64,000 bases of DNA, from the NCBI RefSeq assembly GCF_000468015.1, contig NZ_KI260449.1:18011-82010 (forward strand), read 5' to 3'. The notes under the pieces are model-generated. The model saw only the letters and a program-made list of their open reading frames with translations, was not told the DNA's origin and made no database searches. The DNA is from Ruminococcus callidus ATCC 27760 (GTDB taxonomy: Bacteria > Bacillota > Clostridia > Oscillospirales > Ruminococcaceae). Numbering within the stretch: the stretch's first letter is position 1; each line of letters begins with the position of its first letter. The translations under genes and the position numbers were made by a program. Below are positions 1 through 9,764 of the stretch, one piece after another.

Positions 1-3000
1 TACTCAGACTGCATGGACTTTAATTCTTTGACTTCGGATTCAAGCACCATAAGTTCCTTGATCCGTTCGTCACCAGTGCATAGAGCCTTGATTTCACTGT
101 AGGACAATGCTTGTTGGTCAACATCTTCGCAAGTACGAGCTGGTGTTTTAGAGGTGATAATCTGGCTGATAAATCGTTGTTTTGCCTCCAACGTCTGATA
201 ACTATAGGCATCGAATGTTCCCTTGGTAACATAGCGGTATAGGTGTACTTGTTTGTTGATATTTCCTTGCCGAACCATTCTTCCACGACGTTGCTCCAGA
301 TCAGCTGGTCGCCATGGTATATCAAGATCATGAAGTGCAACAAGGCGATCTTGTACATTTGTACCAGTTCCCATTTTGGCGGTACTACCAATCAACACTC
401 GTACATCGCCGCATCGAACCTTTTCAAAAAGTTCTGCTTTTGCTTTTTCCGTTGGTGCATCGTGAATAAAAGCAATTTCCTTTTCTGGAATTCCTCTTTC
501 CATAAGCTTTTTCTTAATGTCATCATAGATGCAGAAATCACCGCTTTCTTCTAAGGAATCAGATATAATTTCTTCTTCATCAGATTGGGATTTTGCTGTT
601 TTTGCTGGCTTTCCTCTTGGAACACCTAAATCACAAAAAATGATTTGGGTAAGCTTGTCTGGTGCGGTTTCTTGGTGAATACGGTATACATTATCTATGC
701 ACTGATTTAATTTTGTTTGAGGATTATCCTCAAAATCAGGGTTAATCAAACGGGGGTCTAAACCAACTTTTCTTCCATCGCCGGTAATGCGAAGCATATT
801 ATCTACTTCCGGATCCACAGCTCCACCTTGTATATCATCAGCTCTGTCAGCCAACTCTGTAACAAGTTTTTGCTGAAGTTCTGTAGGCTCTACATTGACA
901 ATGTGCATTTCACACTCTGGAACATTTAAGTGCAGCATATCCGCTGTTTTTACATCGGCACACTGTTTAAACATACTAGTAAGTTCAGGCATATTTGCAT
1001 AGCTTGCGATTCTGGTACGCTGCTTGAATTTATTTCCTGCCGGAGCAAGTTCCCAATCGGTTTTTTGCTTGCCGAAAGTCGAAACCCAGCTATCAAAATG
1101 ATGTAGTCCTTTTTCCTGCAAAAAATCATACTGGAGATAACGCATCATTGTATGCAGTTCAGTGACAGAGTTTGATACAGGTGTGCCAGTTGCAAAAACA
1201 ATGCCTCTGCCGCCTGTTTTTTCATCCATGTACCGACACTTTTGAAAAAGATCTAATGCTTTTTGAGATGCAGAATTTGATATACCAGCAACATTTTGAA
1301 GTTTTGTCGCACAGAATAAATTCTTAAATTCGTGGGCTTCATCGACGAAAATGCGGTCTACGCCCAGCTGTTCAAATGGAATAACATCATCTTGTTTTTT
1401 TACTTTTAGCGTTTCAATTTGTTTTTGCAATGATTTTCTGGTGCGTTCCATAGCTTTTACTTGAAAACTATCACCATTTTCATGTTTCAGTTGTTCTATG
1501 CTGGAGAGAATATCCTGAATTTGTTCTTCAAGTTGTCTTTCTTGGCGTTCTTGAGAAAGGGGAATATGTTTCAGTTGAGAGTGTCCTATTATAACTGCAT
1601 CAAAATTTCCAGAGGCAATTCTTGCAAAAAGTTCTTGTCGATTCTTTTTCTCAAAATCTTTTTTGGTGGTTACGAGAATATTGGCATTGGGATAAAGCTT
1701 TAGGAAGTCGTCGCCGATTTGTCCTGTTAAATGATTTGGAACTACAAAGAGTGATTTGTTACATAAGCCCAGTCGTTTGGATTCCATTGCCGTTGCAATC
1801 ATTTCAAAGGTTTTTCCAGCACCGACGCTGTGTGCAAAAAGTGTATTTCCGCCGTAAATTGCATGGGCAATTGCATTTTTTTGATGTCCGTGTAACTGAA
1901 TGCCAGCATTCATGCCCGGAAATGTTAAGTGAGAACCGTCATATTCTCTCGGTCGTATTGCATTAAATTTGCGATTGTAGGTGTCTACTAGATCTGCACG
2001 TCGTTGTGGATCTTGAAAAATCCATGATTCAAAGGATTCTTCTATTTTTTGTGCTTTTCGTTGTGCTGCTCTTGTGGCATCTAAATCTAAAACGCTTTTC
2101 TTTTCTTCTCCGTATCCCACAGACTTGTAGACCTTTGTCTCACGGAGATTTAAGAGATTTTCCATGATCTCATAAGCATTTTTACTGGATGTACCGTAAG
2201 TTTGTGTAGCACTTACGGAACGGTCAGACCCTTTATTGGAAATGTGCCATTGATTTTCGGCAAATTCTATTGCAATGGATTTCTTTCCAAATAGTTTTCT
2301 CATCCACGAATCTCTCTCAGATGCCTGAAGCGATTGCGGCGTATGCAGTGTTTCGTACAGAAATTGCTGATAATATTTGGGATCCACCCATGTAGCACCG
2401 ATTTTTACATCAATATCGCCTGCTTTTAGGGGCTCAGGCATTACTTCTTGCAATGCAGAAATGTTTGCTTCAAAGAGTGGATTGTTTTTTGCGGCTTCTA
2501 TTGCATTATCTAACTTTTTTCGAATATCACCAGATAAATATTCAGATGCTTCTTGATAGATGATCTTCTCATCGTCAGAGCATTCTGGAACAGGATAAAT
2601 GCTTTTTGCTAACGTCAGTGCTGATACAATATCTTCCTTGGGAATGTCAGTCAGCTTTTGCATATAATCAAAGTCAACACACGCTTTTTCAGCCATTGAT
2701 AATGCAAGAGCTTCTTGCGGTGTATCAACGTGTTCAATTGGTTTGGGCGGCTGAATGGTGCGTTTTGTAAAGAGATCTGATTTTGCAATAAGCTTTTCTT
2801 TTTCAAATTTGCTCTCTAGTGCACAAACTAAGGGAAAGGAAACATCATCTGAAAGTTGTGATGTGTTATAGGAACTGTGAAGTAAGCCAAAGCTTTCATA
2901 GAACGTGTCATAAGACTGATTTAATTTGCCCTGTAATGCCGTTAGAACCGTGTCAGAGCAATTTTCTTCTTGTGCCTGCAAAATTCCTCTTGTAACATCT

Positions 3001-3968
3001 CGAAGCGTGAGAAAGGCTTCCATACGTTTCTTTTTGGAAGGAGAGTCATTTCCATTCCAGCGAATCGTCTGATTTGGCTTTTTGTAGTAGATTTCTCCGC
3101 TTTTGTCATCTGCAAAAAAGCTATAATTTCGAAGAACGGATGGGATTTCGATAGCAGCACCGTCTGCTGATTTTGCATATACTTCTTTTGTTCTTGTATC
3201 CGAAATTGCGGTTGACAATTGTGATACAGCCTGTGAGATCTGTTCTTTTAGATCAACACCATCTTCAGCTATAACCATGGTTCCGCTGCCATATAGCTTA
3301 TTTCCTTCTACAACAGTTCCAAGCACCATGTTAGGATTTTCGGCAAAATATCGATTGATTGGCAGTCCTTCATCCATTTCGCCAATAGAAATCCAAATTT
3401 CTTTTTCTGGATCGGGAACTTTATGCTCGTTTTTCTGCAAAAAGATAATATCGGTTGTGACTTCTGTGCCTGCATTGCTTTTAAATGCACCATTTTTGCC
3501 ACCCGGTAAGCGAATTGCTCCAATAAAGTCTGCTTTTTCCGCTAATGCCTTTCTGGTGGATTCATCACGTTTATCCAGCGTTCCAGCTGATGTTACAAAT
3601 GCCACAATACCGCCGTCTTTTACTTTGTCCAGTGTTTCGGAAAAGAAATAGTCATGCAGCTTTGTTGTACCATGTTTGTCATCTTTGAAACTCAACTCTC
3701 CAAAGGGGACATTTCCCACAGCAACATCAAAGCATCCATTTTGAAAATTGTTTTTTTCAAATCCTTGTATTGCAATGTCAGCATCGGGGTAAAGTTTCTG
3801 GGCGATTCTGCCGGATATGCTGTCGATCTCGACACCATAAAGCCGAGAATTTTTTTGCATTTCTTCCGGCATACGTCCGAAGAAGTTTCCGACACCCATT
3901 GCTGGTTCCAATACATTTCCGCCTTGAAAACCGAAATTTTCAAGTGCTTCATAGATGCCATCAATTAC
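1..3968 (-). pseudogene. SNF2 helicase / N6-DNA methylase, C-terminal part (interrupted by element A)
   Basis: The minus strand is open from the element A junction to the window edge, in the frame whose triplets start at multiples of three. It begins IDGIYEALENFGFQGG and continues with the methylase motif I region LEPAMGVGNFFGR, then GNVPFGEL (3693-3731), which replaces the usual NPPY. Near position 250-60 it has the helicase C-terminal signature KMGTGTNVQDRL...LHDLDIPWRPADLEQRRGRMVRQG. This is the large methylase/helicase fusion found in Tn916/Tn1549-type ICEs. Its role is unproven; protection of transferred DNA is a common proposal. The missing N-terminal part is at 18555-21295. No stop is seen before position 1, so the true C-terminus lies outside. 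Confidence 0.9.
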
Positions 3969-3995
3969 GATAGAGCAAACAAATGGATATAAAGT
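3961..3995. other. Element A left junction (attL) with terminal inverted repeat
   Basis: The SNF2/methylase frame is broken here. The element end reads inward as ATAGAGCAAACAAATGGATA and continues TAAAGT. The right end at 18527-18553, read inward on the minus strand, is ATAGAACGACAAAATGGATA followed by TAAAAGT. The two arms are an imperfect inverted repeat of about 26 bp, as expected for the two half sites of a serine-integrase attP. The exchanged dinucleotide is probably the AC at 3967-3968 (GT of a Val codon on the minus strand), matching 18555-18556. Joining the flanks gives an intact SPVVIDGIYEAL reading frame. Confidence 0.75.
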
Positions 3996-4060
3996 CCAAA
4001 TCAGCTTTATCAACTTACAGAAAATTGCTGATATAGCAATAAATGAAAGGACTTATATCT

Positions 4061-4291
4061 ATGATCGATGCACTTTACAACTACCGCCAGGGCGATATTC
4101 ACTCCACTGAGTTTTCGGACGATTTCAACAAGCTCTGCATACCGTTTGAAGATTCGCTGAGTGAGGAGCAGATTGACGTGTTTCACAAGATACTTGACTG
4201 TGTGAGTGAAACCGCCGCCGCTGAAATGCGAGCTGCCTACAAGGTCGGCTTCAAGGACGGTGCAACTATGATGCAGGAGATTCAGGACTGA
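4061..4291 (+). CDS. Small IME protein, DUF6809-like
   Basis: A 76-residue acidic protein begins MIDALYNYRQGDI and ends KVGFKDGATMMQEIQD. I prefer the ATG at 4061, preceded by AAAGGA at 4045-4050. The upstream ATG at 4043 has no visible ribosome site. The layout, an N-terminal Leu-Tyr-Asn-rich helix and a C-terminal Gly-Phe-x-x-Gly segment, resembles small proteins common in Lachnospiraceae/Ruminococcaceae mobile elements (DUF6809 type). The function is unknown. It is the first gene inside the left end of element A and is followed directly by a strong terminator. The family assignment rests on pattern memory, not a search. Confidence 0.6.
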   Translation: MIDALYNYRQGDIHSTEFSDDFNKLCIPFEDSLSEEQIDVFHKILDCVSETAAAEMRAAYKVGFKDGATMMQEIQD

Positions 4292-4311
4292 TACAATCAC
4301 TGCATAAGGAA

Positions 4312-4360
4312 AGGGCTATGTCCTCCGTGACCGTGTGCGGAAGGCATAGCCCTGATTTTT
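4312..4360 (+). terminator. Rho-independent terminator
   Basis: A perfect 9-bp stem AGGGCTATG (4312-4320) / CATAGCCCT (4345-4353) is followed by GATTTTTCTTTT. It ends transcription of the small gene at 4061-4291. Confidence 0.8.
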
Positions 4361-4376
4361 CTTTTCAGATGCCTAT

Positions 4377-4510
4377 TCAGTTTTCGTCTACAAGGTTCAC
4401 TATCTTCGTGCCCTGTTTCTCAGCGTATTGTATCGTGCGGTATGCTCCGCCGCTTTTGTGCTGGATACAGCATACCACATACCACAAAGTCTGTTCGGTC
4501 AAAAGAAAAG
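4377..4510 (-). pseudogene. 3' remnant of a SLOG/DUF1273-like gene
   Basis: Read on the minus strand, the stretch ending in TGA at 4377-4379 encodes LWYVVCCIQHKSGGAYRTIQ followed by YAEKQGTKIVNLVDEN. The Ser-Gly-Gly-x-x-x-Thr-x-x-Tyr-Ala pattern followed by a hydrophobic strand is the usual C-terminal end of SLOG (DprA/YpsA-like nucleotide-binding) proteins. I see no start or ribosome site upstream, and the frame degrades before 4510, so this is probably a decayed fragment. The assignment is tentative. Confidence 0.4.
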
Positions 4511-4511
4511 A

Positions 4512-4541
4512 AATAAGGCGGTTCTTTGGAGTCGCCTTATT
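4512..4541. repeat. Perfect inverted repeat (hairpin)
   Basis: AATAAGGCG (4512-4520) and CGCCTTATT (4533-4541) form a 9-bp perfect stem with a 12-nt loop. There is no clean T-tract. It may be a weak bidirectional terminator insulating the methylase promoter at 4594. Confidence 0.5.
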
Positions 4542-4593
4542 ATTACGCTATATCAAGAAAATTTCCAATAGGCAGCTTTTTTTAAAATAGGGG

Positions 4594-4622
4594 TTGACAA
4601 AAAGCAGCGTGAGTGGTATAAT
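4594..4622 (+). promoter_or_regulatory. Consensus sigma-A promoter of the controller/methyltransferase operon
   Basis: TTGACA (4594-4599) and TATAAT (4617-4622) match the consensus exactly with a 17-bp spacer. The ATG of the downstream HTH gene lies 22 bp after the -10 box. A promoter this strong would express the methyltransferase at once after entry into a new host, which is what a restriction system needs. Confidence 0.85.
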
Positions 4623-4643
4623 AAATAAGTTGAGGTGAAATGT

Positions 4644-5003
4644 ATGGCTGGAGTCGGAGATGTTATAAAAACAAACAGGGAATTATGTGGGTATTCCCGA
4701 AAAAAACTTGCTGAGTTGAGCAATATCAGCGACAGTGAGTTAATGAAAATTGAAAATGGCGATAGAAAGAATCCAAGTTGGAAAAATCTCTGCGAAATAG
4801 CCAAAGCCCTCGATATTAGCCCTATTGAATTTATGATTGAAACAGGTTATATTACGCAAAACGACTTAAATCCAGCCTATATGCTCAAAAGAGTGGATAA
4901 GTTGGAAAAGGACGATTTGCGTGATCTTCAGCTTTTTATAGATTTCCTCATTTCAAGGAAAAAAACACGATTGGAAGGATCAGGTGAGAACAATGGTTTA
5001 TAG
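4644..5003 (+). CDS. XRE-family HTH regulator (candidate R-M controller)
   Basis: A 119-residue protein has an N-terminal Cro/CI helix-turn-helix. DVIKTNRELCGYSRKKLAEL is followed by SNISDSELMKIENGDRKNPS and the typical LCEIAKALDISPIEFM. The start at ATG 4644 is chosen because GAGGTG lies 6 nt upstream; an in-frame GTG at 4635 overlaps that site. The gene overlaps the methyltransferase frame by a few codons, so the two are co-transcribed and probably translationally coupled. In R-M loci such small regulators often act as C proteins timing methylase versus nuclease expression (family knowledge). That role is inferred here from position only. Confidence 0.8.
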   Translation: MAGVGDVIKTNRELCGYSRKKLAELSNISDSELMKIENGDRKNPSWKNLCEIAKALDISPIEFMIETGYITQNDLNPAYMLKRVDKLEKDDLRDLQLFIDFLISRKKTRLEGSGENNGL

Positions 5004-6045
5004 GTTAGGAGAACTGTTCTGCGGTCCAGGCGGTATTGCTTGGGGTGCGACTAATGCAGACATTGGTGATCCTGAGTATCGCATTGTTCATCAATGGGCA
5101 AATGACTATGATGCTGATACCTGCAAAACATATCGTCATAATATTTGTCCTAATGCACCTGAAACAGTTTACCACGAAGATATACGCAAGTTCGATATGT
5201 CCCAGCTTGCCCCTATTGATGCTCTCGCTTTCGGTTTTCCCTGCAATGATTATAGTGTAGTTGGTGAGCAGAAGGGTATGAATGGTGTCTATGGGCCGCT
5301 TTATTCGTATGGAGTAAAGGCACTCAAACAATTCAAGCCTATTTGGTTTTTGGCTGAAAATGTTGGCGGTCTGAAAAACGCTAATGACGGAAAGGCGTTT
5401 ACTAAGATAATAGCAGAGCTTAAAGGGGCAGGCTACACAGTTGTTCCGCATTTATACAAATTTGAGGAATATGGTATCCCGCAAGCCCGTCATCGTATAA
5501 TCATCGTAGGAATACGAAACGATATAGATGTTGTCTATCGTGTTCCGTCCTCTGCTCCGTATGCTAATGTGGATAATTCTTGCAGGACAGCTATCGAAGT
5601 TCCCCCTATCCCCGAAGATGCTTTCAATAACGAAAGAACTAAGCAGTCTCCGCAAGTGGTTGAACGCCTTACGCATATACTACCAGGACAAAATGCTTTT
5701 ACTGCTAATTTGCCTGAACATTTAAGATTAAATATAACAGGTGCAAAAATCAGCCAGATATACAAAAGACTTGATCCCGATAAGCCGTCATATACTGTAA
5801 CAGGCAGCGGAGGCGGTGGTACACATATCTACCATTGGGATGAACCAAGAGCGTTGACAAACAGAGAACGTGCAAGGCTTCAGACATTTCCTGATGAATA
5901 TGAATTTATAGGAAGTAAAGAGGGCGTTAGAAAACAGATTGGTATGGCTGTTCCATGCAGAGGTGCAAAAATCATTTTTGAAGCAATACTACGGAGCTTT
6001 GCAGGTGTACCTTACGATTATATTGAACCTAATATTGAAGAATAA
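4993..6045 (+). CDS. dcm: DNA (cytosine-5) methyltransferase
   Basis: This C5 cytosine methylase is about 350 residues long, a normal length for the family. Motif I is LFCGPGGIAWGA, motif IV GFPCNDYS with the catalytic Cys, motif VI AENVGG, motif VIII QARHRIIIVG and motif X QIGMAVPC. Two details differ from textbook forms: PCNDYS instead of PCQ.FS, and QIGMAVPC instead of QIGNAVPP. The start could be GTG 4984 (GGAAGG upstream) or ATG 4993 (AGGTGAG upstream); I choose ATG. It is the protective partner of the convergent nuclease operon at 6088-10925. Its specificity cannot be read from sequence. Confidence 0.93.
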   Translation: MVYRLGELFCGPGGIAWGATNADIGDPEYRIVHQWANDYDADTCKTYRHNICPNAPETVYHEDIRKFDMSQLAPIDALAFGFPCNDYSVVGEQKGMNGVYGPLYSYGVKALKQFKPIWFLAENVGGLKNANDGKAFTKIIAELKGAGYTVVPHLYKFEEYGIPQARHRIIIVGIRNDIDVVYRVPSSAPYANVDNSCRTAIEVPPIPEDAFNNERTKQSPQVVERLTHILPGQNAFTANLPEHLRLNITGAKISQIYKRLDPDKPSYTVTGSGGGGTHIYHWDEPRALTNRERARLQTFPDEYEFIGSKEGVRKQIGMAVPCRGAKIIFEAILRSFAGVPYDYIEPNIEE

Positions 6046-6048
6046 ACT

Positions 6049-6087
6049 AATGGCTGTGTTCTAAAAAGCAAGAACACAGCCATTTTC
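6049..6087. terminator. Convergent terminator between dcm and the nuclease operon
   Basis: A 13-bp perfect stem, AATGGCTGTGTTC (6049-6061) and GAACACAGCCATT (6072-6084), is followed by TTTCTTA on the plus strand. It lies 4 bp after the dcm stop and abuts the stop of the convergent small gene at 6088, so it probably serves both strands. Confidence 0.85.
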
Positions 6088-6489
6088 TTATATTATTTCA
6101 AGATAAACCTCGGTTGGACTTGTAAAAGTAACCTTCACTTTACTGCCAGCAGATGCTCCGGCATAAGCGAACCAAGCGCCTAATCTTTTGAGATCGCCTT
6201 TAATGTCAAAATTCTTTGCATACGGATCACCAGCTTCAGTGTTTCCCTGAGCTAATAATAATTCTTCATTGATAAACCCATCGCTGGACGTTGCTATAAA
6301 CTCATTATATCCAAGTCCAGTAAACGAGTTTTTTGAATTGTATATTTTATATGCAACAGCATAATTTCTGGGGATTGCAATATATCCTTCTCCTTGAATA
6401 GGTGCTCTGTTAGTAGGATTTCTGTATGTTCCCCATGCTACTTGTGAAGGTGTGAGAGAAACAATAAATGAATCACCAGTCTTAGGCAT
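6088..6489 (-). CDS. Small protein resembling the C-terminal domain of the two PLD nucleases
   Basis: A 133-residue protein of unknown function and last gene of the nuclease operon. By eye it shares a pattern with the C-terminal part of both PLD proteins (6923-7897 and 9765-10925). All three have a GYIAIP/AYIRIP/FQITVP strand, then a TSSDGF/TDDGH/TDDGF turn. They then have an IKGDLKRLG/VTKQDLERYG/ITKEMLEAYG helix followed by a V-V/T-F strand. In NgoFVII/BfiI-type nucleases this position is held by a B3-like DNA-recognition domain. The protein may therefore be a free-standing specificity or accessory module. The start ATG at 6489 is preceded by AGGAGG (TCCTCC at 6497-6502). Confidence 0.6.
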   Translation of the reverse strand: MPKTGDSFIVSLTPSQVAWGTYRNPTNRAPIQGEGYIAIPRNYAVAYKIYNSKNSFTGLGYNEFIATSSDGFINEELLLAQGNTEAGDPYAKNFDIKGDLKRLGAWFAYAGASAGSKVKVTFTSPTEVYLEII

Positions 6490-6509
6490 AATATATTCCT
6501 CCTAAATCA

Positions 6510-6923
6510 TTAGTTTATTATTTTTTCGTATAATGCTCTTAGATTATCGTCAGCTGATTTCTTTTTCAGCTGGCATTCCCAAATCGTAAGCACTCGCCAG
6601 CCTTGTGCTTCAAGCTGTTCTGTATTGCTCTTGTCACGTTCAACATTGCGGTTAATTTTCTTAGTCCAGTATTCAATATTGCTTGACGGCATAACGAACC
6701 GTCCACAATCATGCTTATGCCAAAAACAACCGTTTACAAATATAATCGTCTTATATTTTCTTAGCACAATATCAGGCTTGCCAGGGAGAGTGCGAACATT
6801 TTTCCTATATCGTAAGCCTTTAGAGAACAGGTACTTTCGTACAATCTCCTCCGGCTTAGAATTGGTGCTTCTGATATGTGACATATTCATACTGCGGACT
6901 TCTTTTGAATGGTTATCCGGCAT
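6510..6923 (-). CDS. vsr: Very short patch repair endonuclease (Vsr)
   Basis: A 137-residue protein with the complete Vsr fold signature: MSHIRSTNSKPEEIVRKYL at the N-terminus, then GKPDIVLRKYKTIIFVNGCF with the catalytic Asp. WHKHDC and the C-terminal GWRVLTIWEC complete the zinc site. Vsr nicks T:G mismatches that arise by deamination of 5-methylcytosine and often accompanies C5 methylases. Its ATG overlaps the stop of the upstream PLD gene by one base (TGATG), so the two are translationally coupled. Here it is in the nuclease operon, not next to dcm, so it may also serve in restriction. Confidence 0.93.
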   Translation of the reverse strand: MPDNHSKEVRSMNMSHIRSTNSKPEEIVRKYLFSKGLRYRKNVRTLPGKPDIVLRKYKTIIFVNGCFWHKHDCGRFVMPSSNIEYWTKKINRNVERDKSNTEQLEAQGWRVLTIWECQLKKKSADDNLRALYEKIIN

Positions 6924-7897
6924 CAGCTATCACCTAAAGCCTTTTTGGGAGAAAAGTCCATATAGTAAAGCTCCTCGTCTATTTTGGCGAATACAACGTC
7001 GGTACGTCCGTAACGCTCTAAATCCTGTTTCGTAACAGGGTGTCCGTTCGGCAAATTGAGCCTGTTTCTGAAATACTCACCTAAGAGCGAATTGTTCATT
7101 GGTGTTGTCAATGCTTTATTGTTTTGTTGTTCAGCTCTAAGAATAAGCTGATGCCCGTCATCTGTCAACACTGTGAAGTGGCGGTCTGTCGGAAAGAAGT
7201 CCTGCCGTGCAATCTGTATTGGTATGCGGATATACGCTTCATTACGATTTCGTTTATCACGCTGTCCCCAATTCAAACCTGATGTTCCTGCAACTATGCC
7301 TTTATTGGTAAGCAAAGAAAGTGAAACGCTTTTAACCGTCCCACAGGATATACTGCCTATCAATTCAGCTTCATTGTCAAGAATAGGGTGGTTATTGCGA
7401 ATGATAATCATATCATCAATTTCAGAATGATTGCAGTAACATGATCTGCTTTCGGCTTCTTGGTAATAATCATACGCTTCACTTGGCGAACATTCCTGCA
7501 TAATCTCACGCCTTGACGAAATAAAGGCATTCTGAGTAAAGTCTGCTGATCCCACAAAGGCAAGTTCAGGGTGTTCGCCTTTAAGCCAAATATACAGATT
7601 TGAATGCTCAGGTGGATTATCTGATATATAATTACAGCTAAAAGACCTGACGCTCTTAGATGTATAAGTATTATGCAGTGAAAGAAATCCATTGTGTGCT
7701 GGAATACTAATACCATCATAAGCGGTCATTCCGACAATCACCGATATATCAATAGGTGCAGTTTTTCTTTCCTGAAGCTGTTTCATATACCATGATGACA
7801 TATTTGGGGTAGCATAACTGCTCAATATCAGAAGTTTGTCCGCTCTGCAAGCGATAGGATCGAACAAGATCGGTTTTGTTATATCTCCTGTTATCAT
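6923..7897 (-). CDS. NgoFVII-like PLD-fold endonuclease paralogue with degenerate HxK motif
   Basis: A 324-residue protein that looks like an R.NgoFVII/BfiI-type nuclease. It has an N-terminal PLD half-domain (LLILSSYATPNMSSWYMKQL) and then the active-site strand HSNLYIW, followed by FVGSADFTQNAF. The shared C-terminal domain starts near EAYIRIP. PLD nucleases need H-x-K; here the Lys is Asn (H98-S99-N100 by my count), while its neighbour at 9765-10925 keeps HGK. The copy may be inactive or may work only as a partner of the other subunit. It starts right after the Z1 gene stop (7899) and couples to vsr. Confidence 0.75.
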   Translation of the reverse strand: MITGDITKPILFDPIACRADKLLILSSYATPNMSSWYMKQLQERKTAPIDISVIVGMTAYDGISIPAHNGFLSLHNTYTSKSVRSFSCNYISDNPPEHSNLYIWLKGEHPELAFVGSADFTQNAFISSRREIMQECSPSEAYDYYQEAESRSCYCNHSEIDDMIIIRNNHPILDNEAELIGSISCGTVKSVSLSLLTNKGIVAGTSGLNWGQRDKRNRNEAYIRIPIQIARQDFFPTDRHFTVLTDDGHQLILRAEQQNNKALTTPMNNSLLGEYFRNRLNLPNGHPVTKQDLERYGRTDVVFAKIDEELYYMDFSPKKALGDS

Positions 7898-7898
7898 A

Positions 7899-9761
7899 TT
7901 ATTCTCCCTGTGTATCTTCTTCTAACACATCATAATACATCGTTCCATGTGGGAGCTTGATATTCGGTATCCAAAGCTTTTTGCCTTTCCAGCCTTTATT
8001 GCCCGTAACCTGATACATGGTCAAGACAGGCTTATCAGTAAACTGTCCGCCTAACTTCCAATCGTTCGGAGAAATCAAAGCGCCAGTACCCTGAGCGACA
8101 TCTCTTTCACGCCTTACGATCAGAATACCTTGCCCCGCAGGAGTATCTGCGAGCATAGTATCCAGCACAGACATAAATGCAGAGAGCTTAAAATCGGGGC
8201 TTGGAATGATGTGCGACAGCACTTCCTTGATAAATCGCAGACTCACCTGATAATAAAGCTCTGTGTTGTCAAAGGCTTTCAGAAGCTCGGAAATGCTTTC
8301 AATGGTATCATTATCAGGATAGAACGGATAGTAGTTTGTTCCGCCAGATATAATCTCAACGTGTTTATTGTCAAGCACATTCTTTCGGGTAGGATTAAGA
8401 CCTTCGGGATAGTAAATCTTAACATCATCTATGCCGCGCTCGATCTGAGCAATGATAGAATTGTTCGTAGAGTTTATATCAGAGAACAGTTTATAAAGAT
8501 GCTCGTCAATATAAATCATCATCATGCCCGGATCACGGTCATATCCAAACATTCTGCTGTGCTGCCACATTGTATCTGCCTGCGGTTTCTTGCTTGTTCT
8601 TGTATAGTAGATAGTCTGCAATCCAGGGAATGTAACACCTCTGCCGAGTGTGTTTCCTCCGATAACGATATTGCTCCCCTGAGCATAAGCAGAGCTGTCA
8701 ACCTCGTTAGTGCCGTTCATTATGTAAACATTGATTTCATCGTTCATAACAAGGCTTTCGGCTTTGCTGAATATAACATCATAAGATAACTTAGCGGATT
8801 TCTGAGGATTGAGCGATGCACTATGCTTTATAATTTCCGCCTTAAACTCAGCATTGTTGGCTTTGCACCATTCAAGCACTTTCTTTACATCTTTAGCATA
8901 GGTGTTGTGTGCTGACTGCCTTACACTTGGGTGAATAAGACCATTGCAGACCTTTCCGCCAGATGCAAGCACCTGTGCAGATACTGTAATATGACGTAAA
9001 ACCGCTTCTTTAGTATCTTCCTTGACAGTTTCAAGAAATGTTATGCAATCAGGCTTCTGCGAGGACGGGAAGAAGAAATCACCGCCCAAATAGGCACTTC
9101 CAGGCTGAAAATAATAGGTGAAGTATGGGTGCCAGCCTGATGCCATTGTTTGAAGCAGGATAGCCTGCGGTGTACCTGTAACTTGAAGATACAGGCTACT
9201 TGTTGCTCCATTCTTAATAGAATTGAGATACTTGTTGATAGAAGAAAACTGATTGCCTTTGCGGTTAATAAAGGTATTTAGAGATGCGGCATCAGCCTCA
9301 TCATCAATAATAAAAAGCGGATTGCCTTTCATAAATCCCGTAGTATTGAAGATGTTAGCCCATTTTCTCAATACTCTGGAGTTCTTTTTCAGAATAATGA
9401 TTGCAGGCTGTATCAGGCTGTTTTCAACGAATAATCCTGTATCATCTTCTCCGCAGATACAAAAGCCCTCCAAATCGGATTTTACACGCTCCAATGTCTG
9501 CGCCTGTAAAACAACGTTATCTGTTGTAAGTATTAGAAACGCAGGAAAACCTAAATCAGCGGCTTTGCATAAGATACCAAACATCTGTCCTGTCTTGCCT
9601 GATTGAACATTTCCGAACAGAAGTCCGATCTCATGACTTGTAAACGAAAAGGTGCTGATATAGCTCTTTCCAATATCTTCTGCGGTTTTGGAGATGGATT
9701 CTGCGAGCTTCTCATTACCTCTCGCTATGATTTTGTTCAGATAGGTTTTAAGATACTGCAT
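7899..9761 (-). CDS. Z1-domain superfamily II ATPase
   Basis: A 620-residue helicase-like ATPase. Walker A is GNVQSGKT (about residues 50-57), Walker B is IIDDEADAAS (about 152), then VTGTPQA and the arginine-finger region GGNTLGRGVTF...MWQHSRMFGYDRD. This is the Z1 arrangement seen in predicted R-M systems that pair C5 methylases with Vsr-like or PLD nucleases and sometimes with MutL/MORC-like ATPases (family knowledge). No MutL/MORC ATPase is present here. It probably couples ATP hydrolysis to DNA scanning for the PLD nucleases. It lies between the two PLD genes with gaps of 1-3 bp. Confidence 0.85.
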   Translation of the reverse strand: MQYLKTYLNKIIARGNEKLAESISKTAEDIGKSYISTFSFTSHEIGLLFGNVQSGKTGQMFGILCKAADLGFPAFLILTTDNVVLQAQTLERVKSDLEGFCICGEDDTGLFVENSLIQPAIIILKKNSRVLRKWANIFNTTGFMKGNPLFIIDDEADAASLNTFINRKGNQFSSINKYLNSIKNGATSSLYLQVTGTPQAILLQTMASGWHPYFTYYFQPGSAYLGGDFFFPSSQKPDCITFLETVKEDTKEAVLRHITVSAQVLASGGKVCNGLIHPSVRQSAHNTYAKDVKKVLEWCKANNAEFKAEIIKHSASLNPQKSAKLSYDVIFSKAESLVMNDEINVYIMNGTNEVDSSAYAQGSNIVIGGNTLGRGVTFPGLQTIYYTRTSKKPQADTMWQHSRMFGYDRDPGMMMIYIDEHLYKLFSDINSTNNSIIAQIERGIDDVKIYYPEGLNPTRKNVLDNKHVEIISGGTNYYPFYPDNDTIESISELLKAFDNTELYYQVSLRFIKEVLSHIIPSPDFKLSAFMSVLDTMLADTPAGQGILIVRRERDVAQGTGALISPNDWKLGGQFTDKPVLTMYQVTGNKGWKGKKLWIPNIKLPHGTMYYDVLEEDTQGE

Positions 9762-9764
9762 ATA

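Noticed and set aside
8130..8789. 219-codon plus-strand open frame
   Set aside because: It is antisense to the Z1 ATPase gene and lacks any recognisable feature.
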